This document shows, piece by piece, positions 63,309-64,000 of a stretch of 64,000 bases of DNA. A program made the translations under genes and the position numbers. Numbering within the stretch: position 1 is the stretch's first letter; each line of letters opens with the position of its first letter. The notes beneath the pieces were generated by a model. It was given only the letters and a program-made list of their open reading frames with translations, ran no database searches and was not told the DNA's origin. The stretch comes from Microbotryomycetes sp. JL201 (Eukaryota; Basidiomycota; Microbotryomycetes): the NCBI GenBank assembly GCA_033819885.1, contig JAQYUZ010000024.1:124001-188000 (forward strand), in the 5' to 3' direction.

Positions 63309-64000
63309 TCAGTTGCCCATTCTGGCGCCACTTTGCGAAGTGCCTGTTTGAAACCATTTCCTTGCAAACTCGTTATCGCTGTTGGATCCCTTTTTCCACA
63401 ACTTGAACGCCTGCTCCTTGTCATACTGAGTGCACGAATGGTGAGTTGAGCTCACAAAACCAACGAGGTACGCACATTGAACCACATGACTGCCGAGGCG
63501 CAAACACGTGTTATTTTCGGCGAGAACCGTTCAGTGAGCACGACTCACCACCAACAAAATTTGGCATTTGCTTGGTGACCTCTGAGGAAGTCATCTCGTC
63601 CATCCAGTCAAACTTTTCTGAAATGGGGGCTTCCCACCAAATGCCAGTCTCGCCGATGCAGAATTTGATCTTGCCTGATTGACAGTACTTGTCGTAGAAC
63701 GGTTTGACATGATCAATAAAACGCTCTTGTTTCGATCGAGGGTAATAGTCAATGCTGTGACGTAACAAGGTGAGTCTCAGAGAGCGGCAGGGACGCAAAG
63801 AGCTCACCCGATCACGTGAACGCTGTCCAGGTTGTCTGGAAAGTATCTCACATAGTCGTCCAGGCTTGCCGCGACATTGGGACAATACTGCAATACATAA
63901 TCAGCATCCTTGACTGTGTGACATTATCCTAGTGATGCAGAAGCTCACAAACATGCGTATCTTTGAATTGTGCTTTACGGCTTCATACAGCGTTGCCCAC
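63309..64000 (-). CDS. Clan GH-A glycoside hydrolase, C-terminal part (window edge)
   Basis: The gene continues beyond the window. Exons seen: 64000-63949, 63887-63808, 63754-63549, 63489-63476 (14-nt microexon, tentative) and 63425-63309. Rebuilt pieces: YEAVKHNSKIRMF, VAASLDDYVRYFPDNLDSVH, VIGIDYYP (end of a beta-strand of a TIM barrel), KIKFCIGETGIWWEAP with a Glu at a strand end as in the clan GH-A nucleophile, and PNFVGVMWFNYDKEQAF (last strand with Trp). The pattern is closest to fungal GH26-like enzymes acting on mannans or glucans, but the family call is provisional because the acid/base half lies outside. Stop at 63309. Confidence 0.55.

Overview
The window is nuclear DNA of a fungus, most likely a basidiomycete (possibly Pucciniomycotina, for example a Mixia-like yeast; this placement is a guess from gene style, not a measurement). 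About 24 protein genes are packed head to tail on both strands. Almost all are split by short introns, mostly 50-90 nt, with GTNNGT or GCAAGT donors. No mobile elements, CRISPR arrays, rRNA or tRNA genes were recognised.

Layout: glycerol kinase (-, 0.7-3.6 kb); a Lys/Glu-rich nuclear protein and a small PWWP protein (+, 3.8-5.9); an OCRL-type inositol 5-phosphatase (-, 6.2-9.9); ribosomal protein L5 (+, 10.8-11.9); mitochondrial YME2 (-, 12.3-15.5) and NAD glycerol-3-phosphate dehydrogenase (+, 15.6-17.2), which diverge from a 68-bp gap; two Kre9/Knh1-like wall proteins (-, 17.4-20.8); a LYC1-like acetyltransferase (-, 21.0-22.3) divergent from an F-box protein (+, 22.7-24.7); ADE8 (+, 24.9-26.2); an EDE1/Eps15 endocytic scaffold (+, 26.3-31.1); a chimeric Kre9-like/hevein/GH16 wall enzyme (+, 31.3-34.6); a short-chain dehydrogenase (+, 34.8-36.0); an APT-like hydrolase (+, 36.4-37.9); ATG2 (+, 38.3-44.7); dynactin p150 (+, 44.9-49.9); a MUP1-like permease (+, 50.3-52.1); a KDM4-type histone demethylase (+, 52.8-57.6); casein kinase 2 alpha (-, 57.9-59.5); two tandem paralogues of an unrecognised family (-, 59.6-63.3); and the 3' part of a clan GH-A glycosidase (-, 63.3-64.0).

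The most unusual signal is in splicing. Roughly 13 of about 90 introns that could be placed by reading-frame and protein-family logic start with GC instead of GT, nearly all as GCAAGT or GCAAGC. Four of them lie in the GPD1 gene alone. For most resolved genes the exon lengths sum to an exact multiple of three and rebuild conserved family motifs, which supports the models. Other notable points are three related wall-protein N-domains sharing intron positions, one of them fused to a GH16 enzyme whose catalytic Asp is Val; an orphan tandem gene pair; and repeated TCACGTG motifs in intergenic DNA.

Functionally the window is a mixture of housekeeping genes (glycerol metabolism, translation, purines, mitochondrial DNA upkeep, autophagy, endocytosis, dynein transport, chromatin) and cell-wall genes; there is no evident metabolic cluster. 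Exon models come from reading the sequence by eye. Where a junction could not be settled it is stated.
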